A program made the position numbers and the translations under genes. From Jannaschia pagri (GTDB lineage: Bacteria; Pseudomonadota; Alphaproteobacteria; Rhodobacterales; Rhodobacteraceae), in NCBI RefSeq assembly GCF_019655435.1, contig NZ_BPFH01000001.1, positions 62,001 through 126,000 on the forward strand: DNA of 64,000 nt. The letters run 5' to 3'. The notes beneath the pieces are model-generated. The model did no database searches. It saw only the letters and a list, made by a program, of their open reading frames with translations, and was not told the origin of the DNA. Each line of letters opens with the position of its first letter. Position 1 is the first letter of the stretch. Shown here piece by piece: positions 44,903-54,271 of this stretch.

Positions 44903-45733
44903 TCAGGCGTCTTCGGAGGATTGCGTGTCGGGCGCATCGGGAGCCGCCTTCGCCTTCGCCGGAGACTTCCGCTTTGGTTTCGGCTTCGCCTCCGCACCGT
45001 CATCTGCCGTCGTTGGCGCTGCGTCGGCCACCGCGTCATCGGTCGGTGCCTTTTTGCGGGTGCGCGTGCGGCGGGGTTTTGGCTTGGGCGCATCGTCCGC
45101 TGCGGGTGCCCCCTCCGGCGCGGGGGCCGTGCCGCTCGCCTCTGGGGTCTCGACGAGGCCACTGTCCGTCGCCTCTGTCTCGATCACATCGACGGGCACA
45201 GAGTCTGACGTCGTAGCGGGCTTCGGTTCAGCGGCGTCGCGGCGACGATTGCCGCCCTGTTGACCGCCGGTGTCACGGGCCTCGGACCCATTGTCAGACC
45301 GACCCTGCTGCGCAGATTGGCCCGCATCAGACCGGGAGCCGTTGCCTTGGTTTCCGTCACCGCGCTGGCCGCCATCATTGCGGTTTTGGCCGTTCTGACC
45401 AGAGTTCCCAGACTGATTGTTCTGGTTATTCTGTTGGTTGTTGTGGCCCTGGTTCTGCTGGTTTTGCTGCTGCCGGGCTTCCATCTCTTTTTGAGCGGCC
45501 GCCAACATGCGCGTGTAATGTTCCGCGTGTTGCTGGAAATTCTCGACGGCGACGCGATCGCCGGACAATTGGGCGTCGCGCGCCAATTGGTTGTACTTGT
45601 CGATAATCTGTTGGGGCGTTCCGCGCACCTTACCCTCGGGGCCGGAGCTGTCGAAAACCCGATTGATGATGTTGCCGCCCTGGGGCCGGTTGTTACGGTT
45701 CTTATTGCGCGACCGCGACTTAGAGCTTCTCAT
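44903..45733 (-). CDS. DUF4167 family protein
   Basis: A 276-residue protein of the alphaproteobacterial DUF4167 family. The conserved domain is the first 90 residues: a basic start (M-R-S-S-K-S-R-S-R-N-K-N-R) followed by N-R-V-F-D-S-S-G-P-E-G-K-V-R-G-T and a helical A-E-H-Y-x-R segment. The middle is a low-complexity Q/N/G-rich tract and the C-terminus is K/A/P-rich. The disordered, charged make-up suggests RNA or nucleoprotein interactions, but no function is proven. The ATG at 45733 matches the family start; longer frames upstream do not. It lies downstream of prfA-prmC on the same strand. Confidence 0.88.
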   Translation of the reverse strand: MRSSKSRSRNKNRNNRPQGGNIINRVFDSSGPEGKVRGTPQQIIDKYNQLARDAQLSGDRVAVENFQQHAEHYTRMLAAAQKEMEARQQQNQQNQGHNNQQNNQNNQSGNSGQNGQNRNDGGQRGDGNQGNGSRSDAGQSAQQGRSDNGSEARDTGGQQGGNRRRDAAEPKPATTSDSVPVDVIETEATDSGLVETPEASGTAPAPEGAPAADDAPKPKPRRTRTRKKAPTDDAVADAAPTTADDGAEAKPKPKRKSPAKAKAAPDAPDTQSSEDA

Positions 45734-45908
45734 GCCAGGATAGGTTCCGCTTGGATTTAGCCAAGGACCGTGCCCGCCTGCGGTGGGTCGAATGGGTCCG
45801 GGGTTCGTGGGCGTTGCAAGAGGGGCGATGGGATGTTCCACCGACTTCCGCAAGTTGCACTCGCCTTATGGAAGTGTCTGCCCTGGTTTACAAGTAGATT
45901 CGTTCCAC

Positions 45909-46736
45909 TCAGGTGGATTTTTGCCCTGCAACCACGCGATCCTTGCCGGGCAGGTCCTTGAGTACGCGGATGTCCCGTAGCCCAGCGCGTTGAAACATGG
46001 CCACGACGTCGCCTGCCTGGCCCGCGCCGATTTCAACCAGTAGTCGCCCGCCTGACGTGAGGAACCGACCGGCCTCTGCCGTGATCGCCCGATACGCCGA
46101 CAGACCATCGCCGCCGGGTGTCAGGGCCATCGTCGGCTCATGAAGGACTTCGGGCGAGAGGTCCTCCATCTCTTGCGCGGTTATGTAAGGCGGGTTCGAC
46201 ACGATGAGGTCGAACGGCCCCTGAACCGCCGTGAACCAATCGGAACGTATCAACTCCGCTCGGTCCGCCACCCCCACTTGGGCGAGGTTTTGCTGCGCGA
46301 CGGCCAAGGCGGCCTCCGACAGATCCGTGCCCACACCCCGCGCCCGTGGCCGTTCATGGAGCAGGGACGCGAGGATACAGCCCGAGCCGGTGCCCAAGTC
46401 TAAGATGCGGTCAAAGGCCCCCTCCAAGGCGGCCTCGACCAGGGTCTCCGTATCAGGGCGCGGGTCCAGCACATCGGGTGTCACGACGAAGTCATGCATC
46501 CAGAACGCCCGCCGCCCCAGGATATGGGACATCGGCTCTCGCGCGATGCGCCGGGCAACAAGCGCCTCCAAGGTGGCAGCGGTGCGGTCGCTCAAAGGCG
46601 CCGCATCTTCCGCCCCAGCCGCCTGCACAAGCTTTGCCGCATCCCGCACCGCATCCGGCACGCCCGCCGCTTCGAGCCGCTGCCGCACATCGGAAAGGAG
46701 CTGTTGGGCATCTGGTGTCTGAGCGGGGTCGGTCAC
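45909..46736 (-). CDS. prmC: Peptide chain release factor N5-glutamine methyltransferase
   Basis: A 275-residue S-adenosylmethionine-dependent enzyme that methylates the GGQ glutamine of release factors. It has motif I D-L-G-T-G-S-G-C at residues 113-120 and the catalytic N-P-P-Y at 181-184, with the usual helical N-terminal substrate-binding domain. It starts with GTG, overlapping the prfA stop (GTGA), so enzyme and substrate are made together. Confidence 0.95.
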   Translation of the reverse strand: MTDPAQTPDAQQLLSDVRQRLEAAGVPDAVRDAAKLVQAAGAEDAAPLSDRTAATLEALVARRIAREPMSHILGRRAFWMHDFVVTPDVLDPRPDTETLVEAALEGAFDRILDLGTGSGCILASLLHERPRARGVGTDLSEAALAVAQQNLAQVGVADRAELIRSDWFTAVQGPFDLIVSNPPYITAQEMEDLSPEVLHEPTMALTPGGDGLSAYRAITAEAGRFLTSGGRLLVEIGAGQAGDVVAMFQRAGLRDIRVLKDLPGKDRVVAGQKST

Positions 46737-47788
46737 CCCGCCATCTCGGCCAATTGCCGCGCTTGCAGATCGGCGGTTAGCGCATCGATCACTTCATCCA
46801 GGTCACCCTGAACCACCTGATCCAACTTATAGAGCGTCAGATTGATGCGATGGTCTGTCATGCGCCCCTGGGGGAAGTTGTACGTTCGGATCCGCTCGGA
46901 TCGGTCGCCACTGCCGACCTGGGCACGGCGGTCTGCGGACCGCTCGGCGTCCAGCGCGGCCCGCTGCGCCTCGTAGAGACGGGCGCGCAGGACGTTCATG
47001 GCGATCTCGCGGTTGCGGTGCTGGGACTTCTCGCTGCTGGTGACCACGATCCCCGTGGGCAAATGGGTGATGCGCACGGCGGAGTCGGTGGTGTTGACGT
47101 GCTGCCCCCCGGCTCCGCTGGCGCGCATGGTATCGATCCGAATGTCGGTTGCGGGAATGTCGATATCCACCGCCTCCGCCTCGGGCAGCACAGCCACGGT
47201 TGCCGCCGAGGTATGGATACGCCCGCCGCTTTCCGTCGCGGGCACCCGTTGGACCCGGTGAACGCCACTTTCAAACTTGAGCCGAGCAAAAACGTTCTCG
47301 CCCGCGATACGCAGGACCAACTCCTTGATTCCACCGAGGTCGGTTTCTTGCCGCTCCACCACCTCGGTCTGCCAGCCGCGTCCTTCGGCGTAGCGGCGGT
47401 ACATCCCTTCCAAATCGCCCGCGAACAAAGCGGCCTCTTCGCCACCGGTCCCGGGTCGGATTTCCAAGATGGCGGGGCGTGCATCAGCGGCGTCGCGCGG
47501 CAACAACGCAATTTGAAGGGCGGATTCGCTGTCGGTCAGGGCGGCCCGCAGGTCCGGCACTTCGGCCTGGGCCAGTTCCGCCATCTCTGGGTCGTCCAGC
47601 AAAGCCTCTGCCTCCGCCAACTGCGTCGATAGGGCGCGGTGGGCCTGGATCTGTTCCGCGACGGGCTTCACCTCGGCATATTCCCGCGTCAGATCAGCAA
47701 TTTCCGAGGCCTCGGGGCCCGCGTTTAGCCGCGCTTCGAGGTATTCGTAGCGGGACAAAATCTGGTCAAGGCGGTCTGTCGGGATCAT
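46733..47788 (-). CDS. prfA: Peptide chain release factor 1
   Basis: A 351-residue RF1 that terminates translation at UAA and UAG. The G-G-Q tripeptide lies at 227-229 (G-A-G-G-Q-H-V-N), and the codon-reading P-x-T tripeptide is P183-A-T185. RF1 rather than RF2 is clear from this and from the absence of an in-frame UGA-type frameshift. The ATG at 47788 is used; a TTG 21 bases upstream is less likely. Coupled to prmC. Confidence 0.96.
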   Translation of the reverse strand: MIPTDRLDQILSRYEYLEARLNAGPEASEIADLTREYAEVKPVAEQIQAHRALSTQLAEAEALLDDPEMAELAQAEVPDLRAALTDSESALQIALLPRDAADARPAILEIRPGTGGEEAALFAGDLEGMYRRYAEGRGWQTEVVERQETDLGGIKELVLRIAGENVFARLKFESGVHRVQRVPATESGGRIHTSAATVAVLPEAEAVDIDIPATDIRIDTMRASGAGGQHVNTTDSAVRITHLPTGIVVTSSEKSQHRNREIAMNVLRARLYEAQRAALDAERSADRRAQVGSGDRSERIRTYNFPQGRMTDHRINLTLYKLDQVVQGDLDEVIDALTADLQARQLAEMAG

Positions 47789-47865
47789 CCGCGCGTGATG
47801 GGCGTGCAAAGTCGCTAGGTCAAGGGCGGCGTCCAGGTTAGCCTACCCGCCAGGAGGTATGTGAG

Positions 47866-48099
47866 ATGACGAAATATACGATCCTGGCCTGCGCTCTGGC
47901 GGCCCCCTTGGCGATCACCCCAGCGCTGGCGGATAAGAAATGGCCCGACTGCTACTGTACGGACAGCAGCGGCAGCCGCGTGGAGATCGGACAGACAACC
48001 TGCCTGACGGTCAACGGTCGGGCGTTTCAGGCCAAATGCGAGATGTCCTTGAACGTGCCCATTTGGCGCAACAACGGTCAGGGCTGCGTGACTGGCTAA
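47866..48099 (+). CDS. Small exported cysteine-containing protein
   Basis: A 77-residue protein with a signal peptide (about residues 1-22, ending P-A-L-A-D) and a 55-residue mature part containing five cysteines (C-Y-C near the start, then three singles), so disulfides are likely. A strong AGGAGG lies eight bases before the ATG. It is probably a periplasmic or secreted small protein. It is divergent from prfA and convergent with the DUF6314 gene. Function unknown. Confidence 0.75.
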   Translation: MTKYTILACALAAPLAITPALADKKWPDCYCTDSSGSRVEIGQTTCLTVNGRAFQAKCEMSLNVPIWRNNGQGCVTG

Positions 48100-48117
48100 G
48101 CTGTTTATCAGCGGGCG

Positions 48118-48552
48118 TCATCCAGCCCCGGCACGCCCGTAGCGGGTGAGCGCGGTATAATCCTTCCGCGGCCCCCGCACGCGCCATCGCATGGACCACC
48201 GGGGCCATTGGCCAAAATCGTAGGCCAGTTGGTAGTCATCGGGCGGGCAATCATGTTGACAGGTTGCGCGTGCGCCAGGACCGATCCAATGGAACGGGCG
48301 GCCGTCGCCGAACCGTACTTCGACCCCGTCGCCGCGGACCTGCCACAGGGTCTCTCGCCGGGCTTCGAACCCTGCGCCCCCTTGCTGCATCTGGCCCACT
48401 TCGACCGAGCGGAGCGCAGACCCTTCGCGCGTCCAGACTGCGGTGCCCTGGAACCGGATCCAGTCCCCCCCGACCGGCCGCAACACCCGCACCACGGACC
48501 ACGTGCCCAATAGGGCGGCGAGGCGTCCGTCGGGCGTCTCCCCTGGGATCAT
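48118..48552 (-). CDS. DUF6314 family protein
   Basis: A 144-residue soluble protein matching DUF6314, seen in alphaproteobacteria and actinobacteria. The family mark is near the C-terminus: Y-D-F-G-Q-W-P-R-W-S-M-R-W-R-V-R-G-P-R-K-D-Y; upstream lies L-L-G-T-W-S-V-x-R and E-T-L-W-Q-V. The regular strand pattern suggests a lipocalin-like beta-barrel. The ATG at 48552 is chosen as the family start. Divergent from purB with about 80 bases between. Function not known. Confidence 0.82.
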   Translation of the reverse strand: MIPGETPDGRLAALLGTWSVVRVLRPVGGDWIRFQGTAVWTREGSALRSVEVGQMQQGGAGFEARRETLWQVRGDGVEVRFGDGRPFHWIGPGARATCQHDCPPDDYQLAYDFGQWPRWSMRWRVRGPRKDYTALTRYGRAGAG

Positions 48553-48632
48553 GGTGCGTCCTCCCCTTCCTTGCGGCCCCTCGCCGCGCACCCTATGACG
48601 CGCGCGACGCCGCTGCCAGAGGACGACCGCCC

Positions 48633-49937
48633 ATGATCCCCCGCTATTCCCGCCCCGAGATGGTTCAAATCTGGGAGCCTTCGACGAAGTTCCGCATCTG
48701 GTACGAGATCGAGGCCCACGCCTGCGACGCCATGGCAGACCTGGGCGTCATCCCCCGCGAAAACGCCGAGGCTGTCTGGAAAGCCAAGGACGTGGAGTTC
48801 GACGTGGCCCGCATCGACGAGATCGAGGCCGTGACGAAACACGACGTCATCGCCTTCCTGACCCACTTGGCCGAACACGTCGGATCGGAAGAGGCGCGCT
48901 TTGTCCACCAGGGCATGACCTCGTCGGATGTCTTGGACACCTGCCTGAACGTCCAGATGGTGCGCGCGGCGGACATTCTGATCGCGGACATCGAAGGACT
49001 TTTGGCGGCGCTGAAAAAGCGCGCCATCGAACACAAAGATACCCTGCGCGTCGGGCGCAGCCACGGCATCCATGCAGAGCCGACCACCATGGGCCTGACC
49101 TTTGCGCGCTTTTACGCCGAGATGGACCGCAACCTGACGCGGATGCGCACGGCACGGGCGGAAATCGCGACAGGCGCGATCTCGGGCGCCGTGGGCACCT
49201 TCGCCAACATTGACCCCGCGGTCGAGGAGCACGTCTGCGCCAAGCTGGGCCTGAGCCCCGAGCCAATCAGCACCCAGGTCATTCCCCGTGACCGCCACGC
49301 GGCTTTCTTCGCGACCCTGGGCGTGATCGCCAGCAGCATCGAAAACATCGCCATCGAAGTCCGTCACATGCAGCGGACCGAGGTTCTGGAGGGGGCAGAG
49401 TTCTTTTCCATGGGGCAAAAAGGCTCCTCCGCGATGCCACACAAAAAGAACCCCGTGCTGACGGAAAACCTGACCGGTCTGGCCCGCTTGGTGCGCGGCG
49501 CGGTGGTGCCTGCCATGGAAAACGTCGCCCTGTGGCACGAGCGGGACATCTCCCATTCCTCGGTGGAACGTATGATCGGGCCGGATGCCACGATCACGCT
49601 GGACTTTGCCCTGGCCCGCCTGACCGGGGTCATCGACAAGATGCTGATCTTCCCTGAAAACATGCTGGAGAACATGAACAAGTTCCCCGGCCTCGTGATG
49701 TCCCAACGGGTGTTGTTGGCTCTGACCCAAGCCGGTGTCAGCCGCGAAGACGCCTATTCCATGGTGCAGCGCAACGCCCTGAAGGTCTGGGAAGAGCGGG
49801 TCGATTTCCGCGAGCAACTGCTGGCCGACGCCGACGTGGTTGCCGCGCTTGGTGTGGACGGGATCGAAGAGAAATTCGACATGGGCTACCACACGAAACA
49901 CGTGGACACGATCTTCAAGCGCGTCTTCGGCGCATAG
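48633..49937 (+). CDS. purB: Adenylosuccinate lyase
   Basis: A 434-residue lyase that releases fumarate in two steps of purine synthesis (SAICAR to AICAR, adenylosuccinate to AMP). The signature G-S-S-A-M-P-H-K-K-N-P near residue 260 and H-Q-G-M-T-S-S-D near residue 85 are intact. AGAGGA precedes the ATG at 48633; the frame is open much further upstream but that part overlaps the DUF6314 gene on the other strand. It is surrounded by several small exported or membrane proteins. Confidence 0.97.
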   Translation: MIPRYSRPEMVQIWEPSTKFRIWYEIEAHACDAMADLGVIPRENAEAVWKAKDVEFDVARIDEIEAVTKHDVIAFLTHLAEHVGSEEARFVHQGMTSSDVLDTCLNVQMVRAADILIADIEGLLAALKKRAIEHKDTLRVGRSHGIHAEPTTMGLTFARFYAEMDRNLTRMRTARAEIATGAISGAVGTFANIDPAVEEHVCAKLGLSPEPISTQVIPRDRHAAFFATLGVIASSIENIAIEVRHMQRTEVLEGAEFFSMGQKGSSAMPHKKNPVLTENLTGLARLVRGAVVPAMENVALWHERDISHSSVERMIGPDATITLDFALARLTGVIDKMLIFPENMLENMNKFPGLVMSQRVLLALTQAGVSREDAYSMVQRNALKVWEERVDFREQLLADADVVAALGVDGIEEKFDMGYHTKHVDTIFKRVFGA

Positions 49938-49976
49938 ATCGGGGCCGCATCCAGCCCTATGGGAAGGCGACAGGGG

Positions 49977-50243
49977 TCAGTTGCCCTCTGCTGCGCCTTC
50001 CACTGCGGTCGCGGCACCTTCCACGGCTTCGGCGGCGCCTTGAACCGCCTCGGCCGCGCCGCCGGTGATGGTGACGTAGGTTGTGTCGTCGGCTGGCGCG
50101 CCGTTGAGGACAAAAAACCAGATGGCCAGGCCCGCGATAACGGCCCCGAGAATAAGCCAGAGCGCAGAGGACCCTCCGCCCGATTTTTCGACGATATGAA
50201 CGGTTTCTTTTTCCCGCGTGTGCGGATCATTGGCAGAGGTCAT
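49977..50243 (-). CDS. Small single-TM protein with short alanine/glutamate repeats
   Basis: An 88-residue protein: a polar, charged N-terminus (about 1-25), one membrane helix (about 27-47), then a short tail with three near-copies of A-x-A-V-x-G-A-A. The repeat makes an amphipathic helix on the periplasmic side if the charged N-terminus stays inside. AGGAAAG precedes the ATG at 50243. Convergent with purB. No family recognised. Confidence 0.65.
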   Translation of the reverse strand: MTSANDPHTREKETVHIVEKSGGGSSALWLILGAVIAGLAIWFFVLNGAPADDTTYVTITGGAAEAVQGAAEAVEGAATAVEGAAEGN

Positions 50244-50395
50244 GGGGCTATCTTTCCTTGCGTTCTGAGGGACAAACCACGGTCCCGTCTGATCGGTTCC
50301 AACGGCATCGGGTGACCCTGCGACAATTGGGTGTTTGGTCGGGACGGAAAGTCGGCCTACCCTCTTTGTCACGAAAGACACGAACGGAGACGACG

Positions 50396-50566
50396 ATGAC
50401 CAAGATCAAGACGATCCTCGCCGCCGCCGCGCTAATGCTCGCGCCCGGTATTGCTGCTGCTTACGAATGCAACTGGGGCAAAGGTGAACAAGTGACCATG
50501 TCCTGTGCCCCAGGGTCCAGCTGGGACGCCACCGCCGGCGTCTGCACCCCGGACGCCACAGGCTAA
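50396..50566 (+). CDS. Small exported protein with two paired cysteines
   Basis: A 56-residue protein with a signal peptide (about residues 1-22, ending I-A-A-A) and a mature part of about 34 residues, with cysteines in Y-E-C-N-W-G, M-S-C-A-P-G and G-V-C-T-P. The pattern C-A-P-G-x-x-W-D-A-T-A-G-V-C resembles the chitin-binding-like C-P-x-G-x-x-F-D-x-x-x-x-x-C motif, but it is too short to be sure. GGAG lies six bases upstream of the ATG, and a terminator follows at once, so it is a complete one-gene unit. Confidence 0.75.
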   Translation: MTKIKTILAAAALMLAPGIAAAYECNWGKGEQVTMSCAPGSSWDATAGVCTPDATG

Positions 50567-50591
50567 GACCTGCCGCCAGACACAAAAGATT

Positions 50592-50621
50592 GGGTCTCAC
50601 AGTTTCTGTGGGGCCCTTTTT
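50592..50621 (+). terminator. Rho-independent terminator after the small exported protein
   Basis: Stem GGGTCTCACAG / CTGTGGGGCCC (two G-U pairs) with a three-base loop, followed by TTTTT on the plus strand, 26 bases after the stop at 50566. Confidence 0.85.
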
Positions 50622-50653
50622 CGTTGGCGGATCCGATCTCACCGCCCACCGGG

Positions 50654-51949
50654 TCACCCAGACGTCTGTGTCGCGACGGCTTTGCCCGCCACATAGACCT
50701 TCGCCACAGCCCGGTCATCGCCCATCATGAGTGTGGGGAACACCGCTTCCCAGATCGTCTCCGCACGGTTGCTGCGTTGGGCAATCGCCGGGGTGGAGGC
50801 CAGGTCCAACACCACCAAATCAGCCGCACTGCCGGGGGCCAGGGTGCCCACCTCCGCCTCTGCCCGGAGCGCCCGGGCAGACCCTTCTGTGGCCAGCCAC
50901 AGCAACTGCGCAGGATGCAACGCTTGCCCCCGCAACTGCGCCACCTCGTAGGCTGCCGCCATCGTGCGCAGCATGGAAAAGTTGGACCCGCCGCCCGTAT
51001 CGGTGGCCAACCCAACCCGGTGGGTTGCCGCTAACCCCATGTCGAACAGCCCGGAGCCGATGAACGTGTTGGAGGTCGGACAATGGACCAGCGCGGCGCC
51101 AACCTCGGCCAGCCGATCCCACTCTCGCGGCGTGAGGTGGATGGAATGCCCATAGACGCCGTTTTCTCCCAAAAGCCCGTGCGCCTCATAGGTGTCCAAG
51201 TAGTCGCGACTGTCGGGGAAGAGGTCACGCACCCAGGCCACTTCGTCGGTCTGTTCGCTGAGATGGGTTTGCATCAAACACGATGGGTGTTCTGCCCAAA
51301 GGGCCCCTAGGGCTGACAATTGGCCAGGCGTCGAGGTCGGCGAAAACCGGGGTGTGATCACATATCGAGCCCGACCCCGCCCGTGCCACCGATCCAACAG
51401 AACCCGGCTATCGTCATAGGCCGATTGCGCCGTGTCCCGCAGGGTGTCCGGTGCATTGCGGTCCATGCAGGTTTTCCCGGCCCAGACAGCCATGCCTCGC
51501 GCCTCTGCCGCCTGAAACAAGGCATCCACACTGCTTGGATGGATGGTGCAATAACTGGCCACGGAGGTCGTCCCATGGGCAAGGGCCAAGTCCAGGTATC
51601 GGGCGGCGATGGTATTCGCATAGGCAGGATCGACGAAACGCGCCTCCTCCGGGAAGGTGTAGGTGTTCAGCCAGTCGATCAGCCGCTTGCCCCAGGACGC
51701 GATAATGGCCGTCTGCGGGTAATGGACATGGGCGTCCACGAAGCCGGGCAGGATCAACCCGTCGCCGTGGTCGACCTCCGTCGCGTTTGGATGGGCGTCG
51801 CGCATCGCCTGCACCGGACCGTGCCCAAGGATCACGCCGTTCTCGACGGCGACGGCCGCCCGAGCTTCATAGCGCGCCGCCCCTTCCGGTGGGACACGGA
51901 ACGGATCATCGGTGAAGGCAAGCACTTGGCCCAGGATCAGCATTGTCAT
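50654..51949 (-). CDS. guaD: Guanine deaminase
   Basis: A 431-residue amidohydrolase converting guanine to xanthine. The metal site begins with H74-x-H76 in P-G-F-V-D-A-H-V-H-Y-P-Q; T-H-L-S-E and a late D-T-G-G-G-S-N-F-S-M-L complete the pocket, and G-K-T-C-M-D-R-N-A-P is typical of guanine deaminases rather than chlorohydrolases. Alternative start ATG two codons on. Reads away from mgtE across a 460-base gap. No xanthine dehydrogenase genes adjoin it here. Confidence 0.93.
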   Translation of the reverse strand: MTMLILGQVLAFTDDPFRVPPEGAARYEARAAVAVENGVILGHGPVQAMRDAHPNATEVDHGDGLILPGFVDAHVHYPQTAIIASWGKRLIDWLNTYTFPEEARFVDPAYANTIAARYLDLALAHGTTSVASYCTIHPSSVDALFQAAEARGMAVWAGKTCMDRNAPDTLRDTAQSAYDDSRVLLDRWHGRGRARYVITPRFSPTSTPGQLSALGALWAEHPSCLMQTHLSEQTDEVAWVRDLFPDSRDYLDTYEAHGLLGENGVYGHSIHLTPREWDRLAEVGAALVHCPTSNTFIGSGLFDMGLAATHRVGLATDTGGGSNFSMLRTMAAAYEVAQLRGQALHPAQLLWLATEGSARALRAEAEVGTLAPGSAADLVVLDLASTPAIAQRSNRAETIWEAVFPTLMMGDDRAVAKVYVAGKAVATQTSG

Positions 51950-52409
51950 GCCTTGGGCCTAGGACCAGGGGCCGCATCGCGCAAGGGGCCGCGCCAGGAC
52001 GGGCGGTGAGCAGCGATTGGCATACCCCTGCACCAGGGTCCGGGGTGCCAATTGGATCACACTGGATGGGTTTTTGACGGGATCCCAAACGGTGTGTCTG
52101 GTTGGGAACATCACACTCGTTGGCATCATTCGACCGATCACATGGGCCCATGCGCTGCGGCCTATCCAATCACGTCGCCCCGAAGGAGCATCACGTCTAA
52201 CACTGCCTGTCATACCGCCATGGCTATTTCGGCGAAGCAGCATACGCATCCAAGTTGCCGTCCTATGCGCGCTTGAAATGCCACGTCCCGGTTCGACCGC
52301 CCCCCAAACGACTGCGCCACTGCACGGTCGCCAAATGGGAAACGCCCCCTATCTCTCGGGGCGGCGAGGCTGTATCGCACAACCAAGACGATCAAGGGGG
52401 ACCCCAGCG
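51950..52409. other. Intergenic region between divergent guaD and mgtE
   Basis: About 460 bases with no supported gene. One interrupted inverted repeat (52017-52051) pairs TTGGC-ACCCC with GGGGT-GCCAA around a loop, in line with a regulatory hairpin or operator. No magnesium M-box pattern was recognised before mgtE. Confidence 0.55.
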
Positions 52410-53801
52410 ATGACCCAGGACCAGACCGCCCCATCGCCTGATCCCCTCGACGAAGAGATCGACCTGGACGACGCCCGTCTGCGGTCTGTTCGTGAGGCCC
52501 TGTCTAACCGTGACCGCATGGCCTTGGACGATCTGTTGGAGCCCTTGCACGGCGCTGACATCGCGGACCTTTTGGAGCAGATCACCGAGCTAGAACGCGC
52601 TTCTCTCATCGAGCTGTGGCAAGGACAGATCGACGGGGAAATCCTGTCGGAGTTGGACGAGTCGCTGCGTGAAGAGGTGCTCGACGCGTTGCCCGCCGAG
52701 GACGTTGCCGAAGCGGTTCGGGAGCTGGACACCGACGACGTCGTCGATCTTGTGGAAAACCTAGACGACGAAGACCAGGCCGACGCCATCCTTGGGGCCC
52801 TGGACGACGTGGACCGCGTGGCCGTGGAAACGGCCTTGTCCTATCCCGAGTATTCCGCCGGCCGCCTCATGCAACGAGAGGTGGTTGTTGCCCCCTCTTT
52901 CTGGAGCGTGGGCCAAGCCATCGACTTTCTGCGGAATGCCACGGACCTGCCCGAACACTTCTACCACGTCATCTTGACGGACCCGAGGATGCGGCCCGTG
53001 GGATATGTGACCCTGGGAAAAATCCTCGGCGCGCCCCGGGATACGGCGCTCAGCGATATCGAAGAAGACAGCTTCCGCACGTTTGACGTCACCGACCCCG
53101 AGGAAGACGTGGCCTATGCCTTCAATCAGTACCACCTGATTTCGGCCCCGGTGGTGGATGCGGACGACCGCCTCATGGGTGTGATCACAATCGACGACGC
53201 CATCCGTATCTTGGATGAAGAGGCGGAGGAGGACATTCTGCGCCTGGCCGGTGTTGACGCAGATGAAGCGATTTCGAACCGGACCCGGGATGTGGTCCGG
53301 CGGCGCTTTCCCTGGTTGGCGGTCAACCTTGTGACGTCGATCCTGGCCTCGCTGGTGATCGCGCAATTCGACGCTGTGATCACACAAATCGTGGCCCTGG
53401 CGGTTCTGATGCCGATCGTCGCCTCCATGGGGGGAAATGCGGGCACGCAGTCCCTCACGGTGGCCGTGCGCGCGCTGGCAACCCGCGACCTGACCGGGGC
53501 AAACGTCTGGCGCGTTATTCGACGTGAGGTGGCCGCGGGCGCCATCAACGGTGCGGCCTTTGCGGTCATCATGGGGATCGTCGGCGTCGTCTGGTTCGGC
53601 TCGCCGATGCTCGGTGTGGTGATCGCCGTGGCGATGGTCATTAACCTGATCGTGGCTGGCCTGGCAGGTGTCGGCATCCCGGTGATCCTAGAAAAGGTCG
53701 GTGTGGACCCTGCCCTGGCCTCTGGTGCCTTTGTGACCACGGTGACCGATGTGGTCGGCTTCTTTGCCTTTCTGGGGCTCGCGGCGCTTTGGCTGCTTTG
53801 A
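52410..53801 (+). CDS. mgtE: Magnesium transporter MgtE
   Basis: A 463-residue magnesium channel. An acidic N domain (about 1-135) is followed by a tandem CBS pair (about 145-265) and five membrane helices (about 290-463), the standard MgtE order. The membrane part contains P-I-V-A-S-M-G-G-N-A-G-T-Q-S-L-T, the ion-pathway signature with the G-N-A-G-x-Q motif. AAGGGG precedes the ATG at 52410; the upstream open frame is non-coding. Closing of the channel by high cytosolic magnesium through the N and CBS domains is known for the family. Confidence 0.96.
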   Translation: MTQDQTAPSPDPLDEEIDLDDARLRSVREALSNRDRMALDDLLEPLHGADIADLLEQITELERASLIELWQGQIDGEILSELDESLREEVLDALPAEDVAEAVRELDTDDVVDLVENLDDEDQADAILGALDDVDRVAVETALSYPEYSAGRLMQREVVVAPSFWSVGQAIDFLRNATDLPEHFYHVILTDPRMRPVGYVTLGKILGAPRDTALSDIEEDSFRTFDVTDPEEDVAYAFNQYHLISAPVVDADDRLMGVITIDDAIRILDEEAEEDILRLAGVDADEAISNRTRDVVRRRFPWLAVNLVTSILASLVIAQFDAVITQIVALAVLMPIVASMGGNAGTQSLTVAVRALATRDLTGANVWRVIRREVAAGAINGAAFAVIMGIVGVVWFGSPMLGVVIAVAMVINLIVAGLAGVGIPVILEKVGVDPALASGAFVTTVTDVVGFFAFLGLAALWLL

Positions 53802-53830
53802 TAGGCTCAGCCCGGTTGTCCTAGGGCGGG

Positions 53831-54262
53831 TCAATCTCCCTCGCGTTGATGCACGCGCGTCGTGCTGAGCGTTTCGACCAGCATGGCGGTCAGCAAACCG
53901 AAGAGCAGCAGTCCGTTCGCCGCTGCCAGTCCGCCGAGTAAGCGCCATTCCGGAACCATCAGCACGTCGCCGAACCCGAGCGTTGTAAAGACCACCAGCG
54001 CAAAATAGACCGAAGCTTCGAAAGTCTCGAAAGTCCCCAGCCACCAGAAGGCAAAGGCCCAGATCCAGACCGCCACCGTGACCATGGCCAGCGACCAGAG
54101 CATCGCCAAAGCCAGGGTGAGCGTCAATTTCGGACCGTGGGGTCTGCGTGCAATCCGAGGGCGCAGCTTGCCCAGCACCGCCTCTAATGCCCACCAGCCC
54201 GGGGCCGTAACCAGGGCCGTTACCACAATAAGTAAGCTGCCGATGACCAGTTGTTGGACCAC
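53831..54262 (-). CDS. Two-TM potassium channel family protein
   Basis: A 143-residue protein of the ion-channel (KcsA-like pore) family. Hydrophobic segments at about 5-28, 47-75 and 108-130 flank the pore loop with the selectivity filter T-T-L-G-F-G-D at 93-99, a potassium-type filter. It has no cytoplasmic regulatory domain, so gating is unclear. It follows recN by nine bases on the same strand. Confidence 0.88.
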   Translation of the reverse strand: MVQQLVIGSLLIVVTALVTAPGWWALEAVLGKLRPRIARRPHGPKLTLTLALAMLWSLAMVTVAVWIWAFAFWWLGTFETFEASVYFALVVFTTLGFGDVLMVPEWRLLGGLAAANGLLLFGLLTAMLVETLSTTRVHQREGD

Positions 54263-54271
54263 GCGCCCCGC

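Noticed and set aside
48350-48380. tRNA-like TTCGAA segment
   Set aside because: Part of the DUF6314 coding sequence; no acceptor stem or anticodon arm can be formed around it.
48549-49901. 450-codon minus-strand open frame
   Set aside because: Antisense shadow of purB, whose lyase motifs are intact.
52017-52409. N-terminal extension of mgtE or a magnesium M-box riboswitch
   Set aside because: The open frame upstream of 52410 lacks MgtE features, and no M-box conserved blocks were seen.
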